Part shown: positions 42,717-52,400 of the stretch, one piece after another
How the letters are laid out: every line of letters starts with the position of its first letter
How positions within the stretch are numbered: position 1 is the first letter of the stretch
Assembly (NCBI GenBank): GCA_017302835.1
Contig: JAFLCC010000004.1
Span: 1 to 64,000 of the forward strand
Direction: 5' to 3'
DNA from: Deltaproteobacteria bacterium
GTDB taxonomy: Bacteria; Bdellovibrionota; Bdellovibrionia; Bdellovibrionales; Bdellovibrionaceae
Length of the DNA: 64,000 nt
Notes under the pieces: model-generated
Told to the model about the DNA's origin: nothing
Database searches by the model: none
The model's input: the letters and a program-made list of their open reading frames with translations, nothing else
Program-made: the position numbers and the translations under genes

Positions 42717-43417
42717 TTTAAGATCCTTTTAAAAGCATATCGAATGGGAACCCAAAGCGTTACGATTGCGATACAAGCCAACTCATCTCCGCTTTGCCAC
42801 TTTGGATTTTTTAAAGAAAAAAAATGAATCTTTGGGTTTTTTAAAAGTTGAAGATCAATATCTGCAACTGAAATTTTCAAATGTCCCGAATTGTCTACAG
42901 AAGTTATAATTCCTCTTTCTTTACTATACCTATCAGGAAACTTGTTTGAATAATATGAATCCAATTTAGCCTGAATAGATTCTGGGGTTGGTTGATCAGG
43001 TCGCGGATAGTGAATTTGGAAATTGTTTGCCATTATTAGATAGGTTTTGTATCCCTTTGACATTAAAAACCAATAGACCTCCTTAAATGGATTTCTTAAT
43101 TTAGTTAAAACTAAAACCTTTCCAAAGGCCGAAGCTAAAGCTCCATTTCCCCAGAATTCCTTTTCTAAAACGGTGTCACCACTAAATAAGTGCAAACTTT
43201 TTGATCCATTTGGTTCTCGATTTTCAGCAATTTCTATCGTTGAAAACCCAGCTAGTTTTCCGGTTTCCTTTAGCAATAAAATGATCAACTGTTTCGTTTT
43301 TAGATCTTGAAAAAACTGTTCCTTCGAAAATCCCTCATAATATTTTTCCATAAGAATCAACATATCAAGCTTATTTTGGCTGCTTAATAATGAAGGATTA
43401 AGAATTTTAGACTTCAT
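42704..43417 (-). CDS. Putative acetyltransferase-like protein
   Basis: 237 residues. The central part SGDTVLEKEFWGNGALASAF and EVYWFLMSKGYKTYLIMANN resemble GNAT-fold proteins found next to lipid-modifying genes in other bacteria; the family call is from general likeness. A hydrophobic stretch near the C-terminus (LACIAIVTLWVPIRYAF) may associate with the membrane. It overlaps the previous gene by 11 bases and the next by 13. Substrate unknown. Confidence 0.5.
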   Translation of the reverse strand: MKSKILNPSLLSSQNKLDMLILMEKYYEGFSKEQFFQDLKTKQLIILLLKETGKLAGFSTIEIAENREPNGSKSLHLFSGDTVLEKEFWGNGALASAFGKVLVLTKLRNPFKEVYWFLMSKGYKTYLIMANNFQIHYPRPDQPTPESIQAKLDSYYSNKFPDRYSKERGIITSVDNSGHLKISVADIDLQLLKNPKIHFFSLKNPKWQSGDELACIAIVTLWVPIRYAFKRILKWIK

Positions 43418-44087
43418 CGTTCAATGTCATTTCACTTACGTAGGATTTTAAACCAGAAGATTTATACTTTAATTGGTGAAACCAGATATAACCTATGGTG
43501 GGAATAAGACAAATAAACAAAAGAGACAGAATAAAAAAAATTGTTAAACTGACAGGAGTTCTAAAATTAAATACTTCATAAATCTTTATTGAAATACCCA
43601 ATGAAAATCCAAAGAGTCCAAAAATGACCGGAGCAAAGTCGAATGCAATCTCATGCGCGCTTTTTTTTTCAAATGCAGATTTTGTGTAATGAACCAGAAA
43701 CCCACATTTTATTGCATAAATATCATAAATCCAGCTCCAAAAAGCCAAAAAGGAACCCAACACCAACGCATATCTCAGACTGTCAATAACGACGTAATCA
43801 CTTCGGTTCGGGAAATAGCTGAGCCAAGCCGAAATATTTCCCCAAGTACCTAATACAAAACCATGCTGAGGCCTGACGCCACTTATTTTATATTTCGTAT
43901 TTATTTTCCACAATTTAAGTTTGTCTATACCTAAGGCAGGCATTATATACGAAAATAAAATTGGCAATAAAATGAGAAGTGCTGTGATTAAATAATCATT
44001 ATTGTAATGACCTAGCCATAGGTAAAAGCTTATGGGAAAAAAAATAAGAGGAATTACTAATTGATAATATTTTAGAAATCGAATCAC
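43407..44087 (-). CDS. Polytopic membrane protein of unknown function
   Basis: 226 residues, GTG start. About six membrane segments (for example LIFFPISFYLWLG, LITALLILLPILFSYIMPAL, LVLGSFLAFWSWIYDIYA, TIFFILSLLFICLIPTIG). No catalytic motif that I recognise. It opens the minus operon and overlaps the acetyltransferase-like gene by 11 bases, so it should serve the same pathway, perhaps as a membrane enzyme or anchor. Confidence 0.6.
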   Translation of the reverse strand: MIRFLKYYQLVIPLIFFPISFYLWLGHYNNDYLITALLILLPILFSYIMPALGIDKLKLWKINTKYKISGVRPQHGFVLGTWGNISAWLSYFPNRSDYVVIDSLRYALVLGSFLAFWSWIYDIYAIKCGFLVHYTKSAFEKKSAHEIAFDFAPVIFGLFGFSLGISIKIYEVFNFRTPVSLTIFFILSLLFICLIPTIGYIWFHQLKYKSSGLKSYVSEMTLNDEV

Positions 44088-44236
44088 CCTTACCAGCCTA
44101 ATTTAAATTTCATTGTTTGCCAAATTAAAATTCTCGGACTCAAATTTAAAACATGAGAAACGGAAGGATTTTTGCCTTGTCTTGATCTGGAATTAAAGCA
44201 TATACTTTCCAAATATTAACTTATCGAGGGGGCTGT

Positions 44237-45895
44237 TTGAAAAAAATAATATCTGTTTGCATTTATGTTTTCCTACTTTTAACAACCAGTGCGATGTCGC
44301 ATGAAAAAATCAAAGATAGCACATCAACTTCGGCGTCAGAGAAGCTGAAAGCTGAATTCACCGAGTCAGAGAACTATGTTTTAAAACACTCCCCTTTTCT
44401 AAAAGATTTCGATAAATCAATTTTAAATACTGATTTAAATGACCTAGCGACCAGACTCGTAAAACAAGAAACAACAAGAAAGCCCAGTGGCTCAGATGTG
44501 AAAATCGATTTAAGTCAGATGAGTTCGGAATTAAAAACATTTTATGATGACTTTTTAAAAATAAAAAGTGGTGATGACTTGATCCATTTCATAAATCAAC
44601 AGGACGAACAGTACGACAAATATAAAAATGACGATGTAAGGTATGCTGTCGCCAATATTTGCCTTCTGCGCCCATTCCAAGGGATTGTTTGGAGACTGAT
44701 AAAAATATTAGATAAATCCAAAGCTCTTCATAGCTTCGTATTGACTTTAGCCAAAAGAATGGCTTCTGGTGTCAGTGTTTATTTACCAACGAATCAATGG
44801 GAAGCTGGTTTTCAATATGTTAGTCAACCCTATATAATTAAAAACTACGATAGCAAAAGAAAAAATTGGAACAAAGAAAAATTGTTAACTCAGTTTAATA
44901 CTGAGGAAGAGATTCAAGTATTTTTCGCAAATACAGTTTTAAGTGAATTAAGAGTTGCCATCGAACGCATCTCCAACCTTAATTTTAGTCAACGGCTTAT
45001 GCTCTTCGATAATCAACTGATTTATGGAAAAAAGAGCTTTGAAATGCATACTATAGAAACAGACCGATATCGTCAAATTGGCGAATTAGAGCGAATTACT
45101 TTATTGGCTTCCCTTCATTTGGCTGTCTCTCGTATTTCTGCAATGAGAATGTACAGTGTAACTAATGGGTTATCTGTATCAAAGTCCTTGGGTAATTTAT
45201 ATGGATGGGATGGCTTTTCAGTTTTTGATACCTCTACGGAATCAAATCAATCTGAAGTTTCAGGTGTAACTGCAAAAAATATTTTTGATGTCTATGCGAA
45301 GTATCCTAATTTTGGCAAGTTGTTACGCGATGCCGAGACCTGGGCGGATAGCTCTTTTCAAAATTTAAAAAGGGCTGAATTTTACATTACCAATGCCTGG
45401 AGCATTGTAAAAAAGCGTCCTCAAAGTGAAGCATGGCTTTTCAATACCGCCATTTTAAGTTCTAATCAGAGAATTAATGACGAAAGGCTTAGAAATTTCC
45501 AAAAACTGGCGTCGGGAAAAGAAGAGGAAATTTATGATCATACCTATAATGAAAAAGTGCTTGTTAATTATTCGCAGTTATTTAAAAAACCACTCGTTGA
45601 AAATTTAAGAGAGTTTTTAGCGACTAAGTATGAAAATAATAATTCTAAAAGGACAGAATGGCTTGAAAAGGAATTGACCGTAGATGGAAAAAAAATAAAG
45701 ACAAGGTATAGAAACTTTTTCAATGGAAGAGGAGAAGAGTGGAAATACGATGTCTACGAGAGGTTTTTTCCCTCAATTAAAAACTTAAATAATCCTGTTG
45801 ATAAAAAGAATGAATTGAAACGATCTGCAAGAGTGTTAAGTCAGTCTTGGGGGACATGGCTGATTTCAGTTCCTTTGATGGAAGCGTTTCGATAA
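44237..45895 (+). CDS. Large secreted protein of unknown function
   Basis: 552 residues. The TTG start follows a GAGGGGG site and opens a signal peptide (MKKIISVCIYVFLLLTTSAM). The mature protein is predicted mostly helical, with charged blocks and the segment AVSRISAMRMYSVTNGLSVS. No family recognised. It is divergent from the minus operon (149 bases apart) and its stop touches the end of the MMPL gene, with no intervening base. It may be a periplasmic partner of the pathway, but there is no direct evidence. Confidence 0.55.
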   Translation: MKKIISVCIYVFLLLTTSAMSHEKIKDSTSTSASEKLKAEFTESENYVLKHSPFLKDFDKSILNTDLNDLATRLVKQETTRKPSGSDVKIDLSQMSSELKTFYDDFLKIKSGDDLIHFINQQDEQYDKYKNDDVRYAVANICLLRPFQGIVWRLIKILDKSKALHSFVLTLAKRMASGVSVYLPTNQWEAGFQYVSQPYIIKNYDSKRKNWNKEKLLTQFNTEEEIQVFFANTVLSELRVAIERISNLNFSQRLMLFDNQLIYGKKSFEMHTIETDRYRQIGELERITLLASLHLAVSRISAMRMYSVTNGLSVSKSLGNLYGWDGFSVFDTSTESNQSEVSGVTAKNIFDVYAKYPNFGKLLRDAETWADSSFQNLKRAEFYITNAWSIVKKRPQSEAWLFNTAILSSNQRINDERLRNFQKLASGKEEEIYDHTYNEKVLVNYSQLFKKPLVENLREFLATKYENNNSKRTEWLEKELTVDGKKIKTRYRNFFNGRGEEWKYDVYERFFPSIKNLNNPVDKKNELKRSARVLSQSWGTWLISVPLMEAFR

Positions 45896-48154
45896 TTACA
45901 TTCCTTCTTTTTTTTTGAAAGTTGATTTTATAGAGTCTGACAAATAGATCGTCCCTTTCAACAACCAAAGATCACCAAATAATGATAATAAAAGGGCAAT
46001 AAACAGTAAGGCACCTAAGTGCCTTACTGGTAAAAAATAAGATCCAAGTAAAATCAGTGAACATACAGCCATGACCATTGAACAATGTATCGACGACAAC
46101 CCCATCGAAATAATTCCTGTTTGAATCTTAGAATTTTTGCTGGCAAATAAATATTGAATGGCGTTGTCACCAGTGAGTCCAACGATTATTGATAAAATAA
46201 CGGAGCTCACAATATTTATAGAAATGTCCGATATTGAAATTAATCCTAATAAGCAGAGCGGACCCCAAATCGTTGAAATGATAATTTCAATTGTATTTTT
46301 ATTTTCAAGCTTGATACTAATATAAATTAAAATGAGTCCTACCAAAAAAACACTGACAATTAAACTTTCGAAAAGCGTCCTTAATATTTGTTTTGAAAAA
46401 TCGGAGAAAGCAACTAACTCTCCGCTGAGATGACAGTCATCATGATTTTTACAAATTTCTTTAATTTTAGAATTTAATTTGTTGATACTTTCAACATCTA
46501 ATTTATTAATGTATAAAATAGCTCTAGTTTTATCTTCATTAGTCCTATACCTTTTCCAGAAATTAGTATCTTTTATTTCGGAATAAATCATATCTTTAGT
46601 TAGATTGGTCGATTTAGCAGTTAATTGTTTGAAAATAAGATGAGGTGATTCAATCCTTGAAACAAGATCGATATTTTTAACTTTTCCTAAAACTGATAGT
46701 ATTTTCTCCTCGGAGAGCTTCGATGAAAAAACCAAGCTTACTTCTGAAACCCATGAAAAGTGATTATTAATTTCTTGTGAAAAAACTCTCAAAGGATGAT
46801 CCTTTGGAAACATATCCAATGGCGAATAATTAAGTTGAATTCTTGAACCATAAAAAATACAAATCGGAATCAATAATAATAGTCCGACAGTCGTTTTGAC
46901 GGAAATTTTTCGTGTAACCAACGTGTTTTTATGAAAAAGTTTGAAACTTGATCTTATGTTAATCCAATTGCTGAAATAAGGAAATACTTTAATAAAACTA
47001 GGCAATATAAAAAACACAACAAACCATTCAGTTATTGCCCCGACACTTGTCCAAATCCCAAAATGTCTAATCACTTCTAATTCTGATACCACCAATGAGA
47101 AAAAGCCAATAAACGTCGTCAATGAGGTAAAGAAGCCAGGGAAGAGATTTTTTCTAAATCCATATCTCCATCTATGGGGCGAAACTTCTTTACTCATGTT
47201 TTCAATGTTTTTTCCTGAAATAAAAATAAAATCCTCTAAAGAAGAAATCAAAACGAGAAAAAAGATTCCTGCTGTCAGCGGATTTATATCATGTTTGAAA
47301 AGTCCCATTAATCCATGAACAATAGCATTTGAAAAAACTATCGTTAAAATGAATAGAAAGCCTGATTTCCAAGTTCCGTAAATTACCCTAAGAATAATTA
47401 ATATAAATAGGATGGATAAAAGATTCAAAATTTGAGTCCTTTTTATTCCATTTAAAAAATATGAATTAAAAGTCAATTCTCCGGCCCAAAAAGTATTAAA
47501 TTTTTCATTCTTTAATTTCAAATCCCTTAAAATATTATAAGAGTTAACATCGGCTTCGCCGAACTTACCTGGAGGGTTTAATGGAAACAAAGAAATGTTA
47601 GCTACGATTCGCTTAAACGATAAATCAGTCAATATTCCATTCCAAGGAGTCTGAGCAAAGTTTACAAGTGTATTATTTTTAAAATTGACATCCTCATTTT
47701 GAAAATCGAAATGAGAGTCCGAATAATCTGTATAACGACAGGGTTCAAAAATATTAGGGAAATATAACTTCTTCTCGCTATCCAAAGGAACTCTCACGTC
47801 GAATGATGAAAAAATACTACTTATTTCCTTTGTATCGTTATAGACTCGAATGAGTTGAGTTTTTAAATTGCAAAAATCTTCATTTCCTAAATTAAATTTA
47901 GGCTCAAAAATAACAAGGGCGCTTGGTTTTAAATTGAAATCCTTTTTTAATTGCAAGAGATCTTGTGATGATTCAAGTCGTGGATCGATTAAATCGGAGG
48001 ATGAAATCTTATAATGTAAATTTTTAAGTTGTAATGCACAAAATAAAAGTAAAGAAAAACTCAAAATCAAAAATACCTTCGGATACGTTTGACTCATCCT
48101 TAAAGTATTGATTAAAAAAAATCTTAATAGATTAAATTTTTTTTGAAAATTCAT
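45896..48154 (-). CDS. MMPL/RND-family lipid exporter
   Basis: 752 residues from the ATG at 48154 (MNFQKKFNLL); in-frame starts at 48166 and 48181 overlap the MFS gene. Architecture: membrane helix 1, a periplasmic loop of about 200 residues, five helices (LLSILFILIILRVIYGTWKS, FFLVLISSLEDFIFISG), a second large loop, then six further helices. This is the MMPL/RND plan, as in hopanoid transporter HpnN and mycobacterial lipid exporters. It should move a lipid-like product through the inner membrane by proton antiport. Follows the MFS gene by 4 bases, so the two are co-transcribed. Confidence 0.8.
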   Translation of the reverse strand: MNFQKKFNLLRFFLINTLRMSQTYPKVFLILSFSLLLFCALQLKNLHYKISSSDLIDPRLESSQDLLQLKKDFNLKPSALVIFEPKFNLGNEDFCNLKTQLIRVYNDTKEISSIFSSFDVRVPLDSEKKLYFPNIFEPCRYTDYSDSHFDFQNEDVNFKNNTLVNFAQTPWNGILTDLSFKRIVANISLFPLNPPGKFGEADVNSYNILRDLKLKNEKFNTFWAGELTFNSYFLNGIKRTQILNLLSILFILIILRVIYGTWKSGFLFILTIVFSNAIVHGLMGLFKHDINPLTAGIFFLVLISSLEDFIFISGKNIENMSKEVSPHRWRYGFRKNLFPGFFTSLTTFIGFFSLVVSELEVIRHFGIWTSVGAITEWFVVFFILPSFIKVFPYFSNWINIRSSFKLFHKNTLVTRKISVKTTVGLLLLIPICIFYGSRIQLNYSPLDMFPKDHPLRVFSQEINNHFSWVSEVSLVFSSKLSEEKILSVLGKVKNIDLVSRIESPHLIFKQLTAKSTNLTKDMIYSEIKDTNFWKRYRTNEDKTRAILYINKLDVESINKLNSKIKEICKNHDDCHLSGELVAFSDFSKQILRTLFESLIVSVFLVGLILIYISIKLENKNTIEIIISTIWGPLCLLGLISISDISINIVSSVILSIIVGLTGDNAIQYLFASKNSKIQTGIISMGLSSIHCSMVMAVCSLILLGSYFLPVRHLGALLFIALLLSLFGDLWLLKGTIYLSDSIKSTFKKKEGM

Positions 48155-48158
48155 TACA

Positions 48159-49346
48159 CTAGGCATTCCGATTTTTATCAAAAATTTTATTTTTATTAAA
48201 AAAAATCAATAAGAAAGAAAAAAAGGCGCACATTGAACTCATATAAAAAACAACTGTTATATGGCTCCTTTCAATGATGTAACCAGACAACATGATACCT
48301 AATAACCGTGCAAATCCTGAAACCGACTCGGTAATGCTCGAAGTAAAATTCTTCTCTTCTTGTCTACTATTAACACCTATTTCTGTACTCAAAATAGGAA
48401 AGCATGTGAACAAAAGAAGCGAAAAGATGATTATACATACTCCCGTATATACTCCAGAAATGGGAAGACTTAAAAAGTAAAAAATGGTTGAAAGTAACAA
48501 GGAATTAAATAGCAAAATATTTGAAGATGAAAAAAGTAATTTCAATTTCGTCAATGCCAATGTCTGCCCTATCCCTCCAAAAAGTGCAAGCAAAGCAAAA
48601 TAAATTGAGGATTCAAAACTCTTAAAAGAATAATTTTTAAAGATAAACAATGGTAAGCTAATAAATAGCAAAGAAAATGACATATAAAGGAAAAAAAACA
48701 CTGCAAAAATAGAAACCAAATATCTATTTTTTGAAAGATCCCTACACGATCTGAAAATTTTTAAAAATTCAAAATCAAATTTTTGTTTGTTTGCCTGCTG
48801 TTTCTTTGAAAAGAAAACAAAAATGGCCATGAGTAATGAAAATAAAGATGCCAAAAAAATTGGAAGTCGATTTGATATTGGAATAAGAACTGAACCTATA
48901 ATTGGTCCTGCCAATACCCCGATCCCTTGAAATGCTCCGAACAACTGAAAATTCTTTTGTGTTTCGGAATAGTCTGAAATATTAGTCAATTCACCTCGAA
49001 CAATTCCTAACGATGCTGAAAAAACACCTGCAAGTGCCCTTGAAGCAATCAGGTATTTGAAATCATGACTCATTGCAAATATTAAAAATGAAATGGAATT
49101 ACCAATCAGACTCAAGGATAGAATTTTTTTTGAATCTGTAAGGTCAGAAAGTTTCCCAAGAATCGGAGAAAAAAAAATCTGAAAAAGGGGAAAAATTGAC
49201 GCCAATACTGAAATTTGAATTGGCGTCGCTCTACATTCAAGAGCAATAAATGGCATAATTGGAAGCAAAAGTCCAAACCCCAACAAGTCGACAAATGTAA
49301 TTCCCAAAAGAATATTTCGGTAATTCAATTGATTATACATAGACAC
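48159..49346 (-). CDS. MFS transporter
   Basis: 395 residues, twelve membrane segments by eye. Starts at GTG 49346 or ATG 49340. The first half has LLLPIMPFIALECRATPIQI and the loop 2-3 motif PILGKLSDLTDSKKILSLSL of drug/metabolite efflux MFS proteins (TetA/DHA1-like); GIGVLAGPIIG matches motif C of proton antiporters. Likely exports a small molecule or intermediate. Upstream and co-transcribed with the MMPL exporter. Confidence 0.8.
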   Translation of the reverse strand: MSMYNQLNYRNILLGITFVDLLGFGLLLPIMPFIALECRATPIQISVLASIFPLFQIFFSPILGKLSDLTDSKKILSLSLIGNSISFLIFAMSHDFKYLIASRALAGVFSASLGIVRGELTNISDYSETQKNFQLFGAFQGIGVLAGPIIGSVLIPISNRLPIFLASLFSLLMAIFVFFSKKQQANKQKFDFEFLKIFRSCRDLSKNRYLVSIFAVFFFLYMSFSLLFISLPLFIFKNYSFKSFESSIYFALLALFGGIGQTLALTKLKLLFSSSNILLFNSLLLSTIFYFLSLPISGVYTGVCIIIFSLLLFTCFPILSTEIGVNSRQEEKNFTSSITESVSGFARLLGIMLSGYIIERSHITVVFYMSSMCAFFSFLLIFFNKNKIFDKNRNA

Positions 49347-49474
49347 AGTTTAAATGGTTAATTTAAAGTTTCAATAAATTTAGATTGTTTTTTAACTGAT
49401 AATTCACTTATTATTTACTTAGAGCGTGTCTGAAAAGTCTCAGACCTATTTTCTGAAATGATTGCGTTAAATGC

Positions 49475-50377
49475 ATGTTATCTTTTTTTTTGATTGTTTT
49501 ATTTTTAGCACAATTATCAGTTCTTTTTATTGATTTGTTTGATGTTTATCTCGACAAAAAAAAATCAAATCCTTTTTTTTCAATTTTGAAAAAAGAATAT
49601 TTTAATATGATATGGTTTATCGGTTTAGTGTGGCTGCTTTATTTTTTATTACAAATTTTGGGAACTTACTTCTTACCTATTTCATGGATGAAACAAAAAA
49701 TCTGGAACTATTTACAACTTGAAACTCTTGAAAAATCTACCTGGAACTATAGAATTGTTTTCTCGTTGATTTTTACTTTTTTTGTTTTAAGTTTCTGGGA
49801 CTATATAACTCACCGATGGATTTTGCACAAAAAAGCTTTTTGGATTCTACACGAATACCATCATTTAAGTAAAATAGTCATGAACGGAATTCCAGGCGTT
49901 CACTCGAGACCCTTTGGTTTTGTACCCACCGCACTTACCTATATACCCACTTCATTGACGATACTTGCTATTTTACCTCATTTCTTAAGTTCTCAAGAAT
50001 GCAAATTATTTATTCTTGAAGGAATTCAACTTTTTTCAATGATTTTGATATTTATTCTTTGCCTTATTCATTCGTCTTTTTTACGGAAATTTAAAAGCGT
50101 ACATAGGTTTTTTAGCATTTTATTAGTTACAAGCCCTCATGAACATTATCTTCACCACTCAAGCCAGAGAGAATGTAATTTTGGAAATTTTTCGACTCTG
50201 TGGGATAGACTATTTCGTAGCTACGTAAGCCCCTTAGATATCACGCTCTCTGACGAGAAAATGGGATTAAAATATGACCAAGACTACCTTGGAACACTTT
50301 GCTTAGGAAAATGGAAAATTTCCAAGGAAAATCGATTAAAATATAGACTCAATGAAACCCTAAATATAGATCTTTAA
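49475..50377 (+). CDS. Fatty-acid hydroxylase / sterol-desaturase-family protein
   Basis: 300 residues. Membrane di-iron enzyme with the eight-His pattern: HRWILH (113-118), HEYHH (126-130) and later SPHEHYLHHSS, separated by hydrophobic segments. Members hydroxylate or desaturate sterols, ceramides, carotenoids or fatty acids. Divergent from the MFS-MMPL pair. It probably adds another oxygen to the product handled by the cluster. The end may mark the right edge of the cluster. Confidence 0.8.
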   Translation: MLSFFLIVLFLAQLSVLFIDLFDVYLDKKKSNPFFSILKKEYFNMIWFIGLVWLLYFLLQILGTYFLPISWMKQKIWNYLQLETLEKSTWNYRIVFSLIFTFFVLSFWDYITHRWILHKKAFWILHEYHHLSKIVMNGIPGVHSRPFGFVPTALTYIPTSLTILAILPHFLSSQECKLFILEGIQLFSMILIFILCLIHSSFLRKFKSVHRFFSILLVTSPHEHYLHHSSQRECNFGNFSTLWDRLFRSYVSPLDITLSDEKMGLKYDQDYLGTLCLGKWKISKENRLKYRLNETLNIDL

Positions 50378-50612
50378 AATGAAATCTAGTTCTGTTGAGA
50401 CTTGTCTGGAGTAAGCTGCAAACTCACAGGACAATTAAAGTTTACGCAACACCTCGGCGGCCAAAGTGCCTATTGCATTATTGAGCAATCGCAATTATTT
50501 CAACAAATGTCCTCTCTACATATTGTGTTGTCGAAGCGTGGACGCTGGTTAGAATCATTAATGTTCTTAACGACTAATCCTGTAGAAGAAAACAACCATA
50601 GAAAAAAATATT

Positions 50613-51953
50613 TTATTTTGGTTCGCGGCAATTTGCTATGGCTAGCTGTGATCCAATTTCATGTTGAGCGATGGTCCATTCCCATTCTGTTAACCAAAGT
50701 CTGAGTCTTTCCTTGGCTAATTTAAATTCAGCTTCATCCATAAAGAGCGGTTTCGGAAAACCTTTAAGCGAAGACTTAAAACTTGAATTTTCATTCACAT
50801 CCGGTATTTTTTTGTACTTTTCAGTAAACACTAGGTCAGATAAATTAAAATTGGTGTAGGGCCGCGTAATTTGGTTTCCAATTTTTTCTCCAGTAAACCA
50901 ATTTTCCATTAATTTTGAAGCCAGCAAATCCACCTTTTCACTCTCATTTAATTCTTGATGTTCATTCTCTCTTCTAAATAATTTCTTTAGATATAAATTC
51001 AATTTGACAGTTCGATATCCCCAAGCCGTCCATTTCTGCATCATCAGAGTTAAATTTGGACCCATCCCAGCAGATAACATTTCACAGCTCATGAATGCTG
51101 CTAATTGGACGTGGTAATACTTAGCATACAGTGTTACTGCGTTAATGTTCGTTTTGATTTTTTGTTTCAAATCATCAGAAATGTCCGCATTCGCTCCTAA
51201 ATTTTTTGGAAGAATTAATATTTTATTTTTAGAAAATTGAACATGAGCATTTTTATTTCTTTCGCTCATTTTAATGTTCATTTGATCATAAATCTTGTTC
51301 ATTTTTTCCCTTATTTCCATGAAGTCTTTTCCCCCGGAAGGCATCATCATTAAATCCTCTTTTAATTTTTTTAAATTCGTTTTTTGCGAATCTGTTAGAA
51401 AATACTCCATCGGCATTGACAAATCTAAGGAACCATTTGGATCAGCCAGCGTGGCTGCTAAAATTTGCATTGCTTCTCGTGGAGATTGATGGCCCAGCTT
51501 CAGCAATTCTGTCCACAAGAAACCTGGTTTAAAATTTACAAAATTTCCTTTGCCCGTTTCTTCGTCCAGATGGACATCCTCTTCACTCACCGTATATTTT
51601 TCATCTTGCCTTTGGAGCCAGAGATAGAGGTCATACAATTGTTGTTTAAACTGATTGTCTTCTTTTAGTTTCGTCTCAACATAACTTTTTATACCAGGAA
51701 GGCCCGTCTCCATTTCTTTTTCAGATGAATACTTGTTTATCCCTACTAAATTAAACCAAACCTCTAATCCCTTCATATTCCCAGAGTCCCTCGGCAACTT
51801 CTTCACATGATCCCAAAGAACTGAAAAACCAGGATAAATTTTATTAATTTCAGATAGCCGATTTTCAATCCTCTCTTCAGCAAACACAACCAAAGGAAAA
51901 AACATGAGAAACACGGATATTATTTTAAATTTTTTAATCATCTTTTCACTCAT
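50613..51953 (-). CDS. Secreted hypothetical protein
   Basis: 446 residues. Signal peptide (FKIISVFLMFFPLVVFA-EER) after a short charged start. The mature part is helical and charged throughout (LKKLKEDLMMMPSGGKDFME, RLRLWLTEWEWTIAQHEIGS) with no recognised domain. It shares a general helical build with the protein at 44237, but I see no alignable motif. Divergent from the gene at 52401, with copy B of the 93-nt element in the region between. Confidence 0.55.
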   Translation of the reverse strand: MSEKMIKKFKIISVFLMFFPLVVFAEERIENRLSEINKIYPGFSVLWDHVKKLPRDSGNMKGLEVWFNLVGINKYSSEKEMETGLPGIKSYVETKLKEDNQFKQQLYDLYLWLQRQDEKYTVSEEDVHLDEETGKGNFVNFKPGFLWTELLKLGHQSPREAMQILAATLADPNGSLDLSMPMEYFLTDSQKTNLKKLKEDLMMMPSGGKDFMEIREKMNKIYDQMNIKMSERNKNAHVQFSKNKILILPKNLGANADISDDLKQKIKTNINAVTLYAKYYHVQLAAFMSCEMLSAGMGPNLTLMMQKWTAWGYRTVKLNLYLKKLFRRENEHQELNESEKVDLLASKLMENWFTGEKIGNQITRPYTNFNLSDLVFTEKYKKIPDVNENSSFKSSLKGFPKPLFMDEAEFKLAKERLRLWLTEWEWTIAQHEIGSQLAIANCREPK

Positions 51954-52177
51954 TTAAATAGGATCTTATAAATAGGATCTTAACTCATAATCTTCTTATA
52001 CTCTTCAGCAAAAACTGAACCATCTAAATAAAAATCCATAACTGCCGCCAATTTTTGGCTTGCTGATGTCTCATTAAACAACATTCTTATCAACAGTGAA
52101 AATGAAAAATCTTTTAACGAAATCTCTGAACCAATATGAAGTGGCAGAATCAAATTATTGAACCTTAGTATCGAGCT
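51954..52177. other. Intergenic region upstream of element B
   Basis: Between two divergent secreted-protein genes; no coding frame supported. A short direct repeat (ATAGGATCTTA, twice near 51959-51983) lies just upstream of the minus-strand gene. The whole gap runs to 52400, with the conserved element and hairpin in its second half. Confidence 0.4.
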
Positions 52178-52270
52178 ATGTCTTTTTTACAATACAAAAC
52201 AAAGACACTATAAAAACCTCAAGTTTTACTTTAAGATCTCCAGAAACTAACAATATCGTTTCAATGTGTT
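52178..52270 (+). promoter_or_regulatory. Conserved 93-nt upstream element, copy B
   Basis: Gapless match to 20410-20502 (about 76 % identity by hand). Shares ATGTCTTTTTT, TACAAAA, CACTA, TCAAGTTTTACTTTA (52219-52233) and TCGTTTC. TAAGAT (52232-52237) takes the place of TATGAT in copy A as a possible -10 box. It lies 130 bases before the start of a secreted-protein gene. Confidence 0.6.
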
Positions 52271-52287
52271 CATCAATGCGTTCATCC

Positions 52288-52303
52288 AGGGAAATTAATC
52301 CCT
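52288..52303 (+). ncRNA. Leader hairpin downstream of element B
   Basis: AGGGA, loop AATTAA, TCCCT: a 5-bp stem with the same loop as copy A. Compared with copy A the outer pair has changed from T-A to A-T, preserving pairing. The 97 bases between the hairpin and the start codon at 52401 are non-coding. Unlike copy A, no T-run follows. Confidence 0.45.
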
Positions 52304-52400
52304 ACACATTTGAAACTGTATCAGATAATGCTTTACTGGAAAATGATTTATTGGATTTTTTTAAGATTTCGTCAAAAAAAAGCAAAAAAAAGGAAACACT

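Noticed and set aside
50402-50704. 100-codon open frame on the plus strand
   Set aside because: It overlaps the end of the well-supported secreted-protein gene on the other strand and has no binding site or recognisable features.
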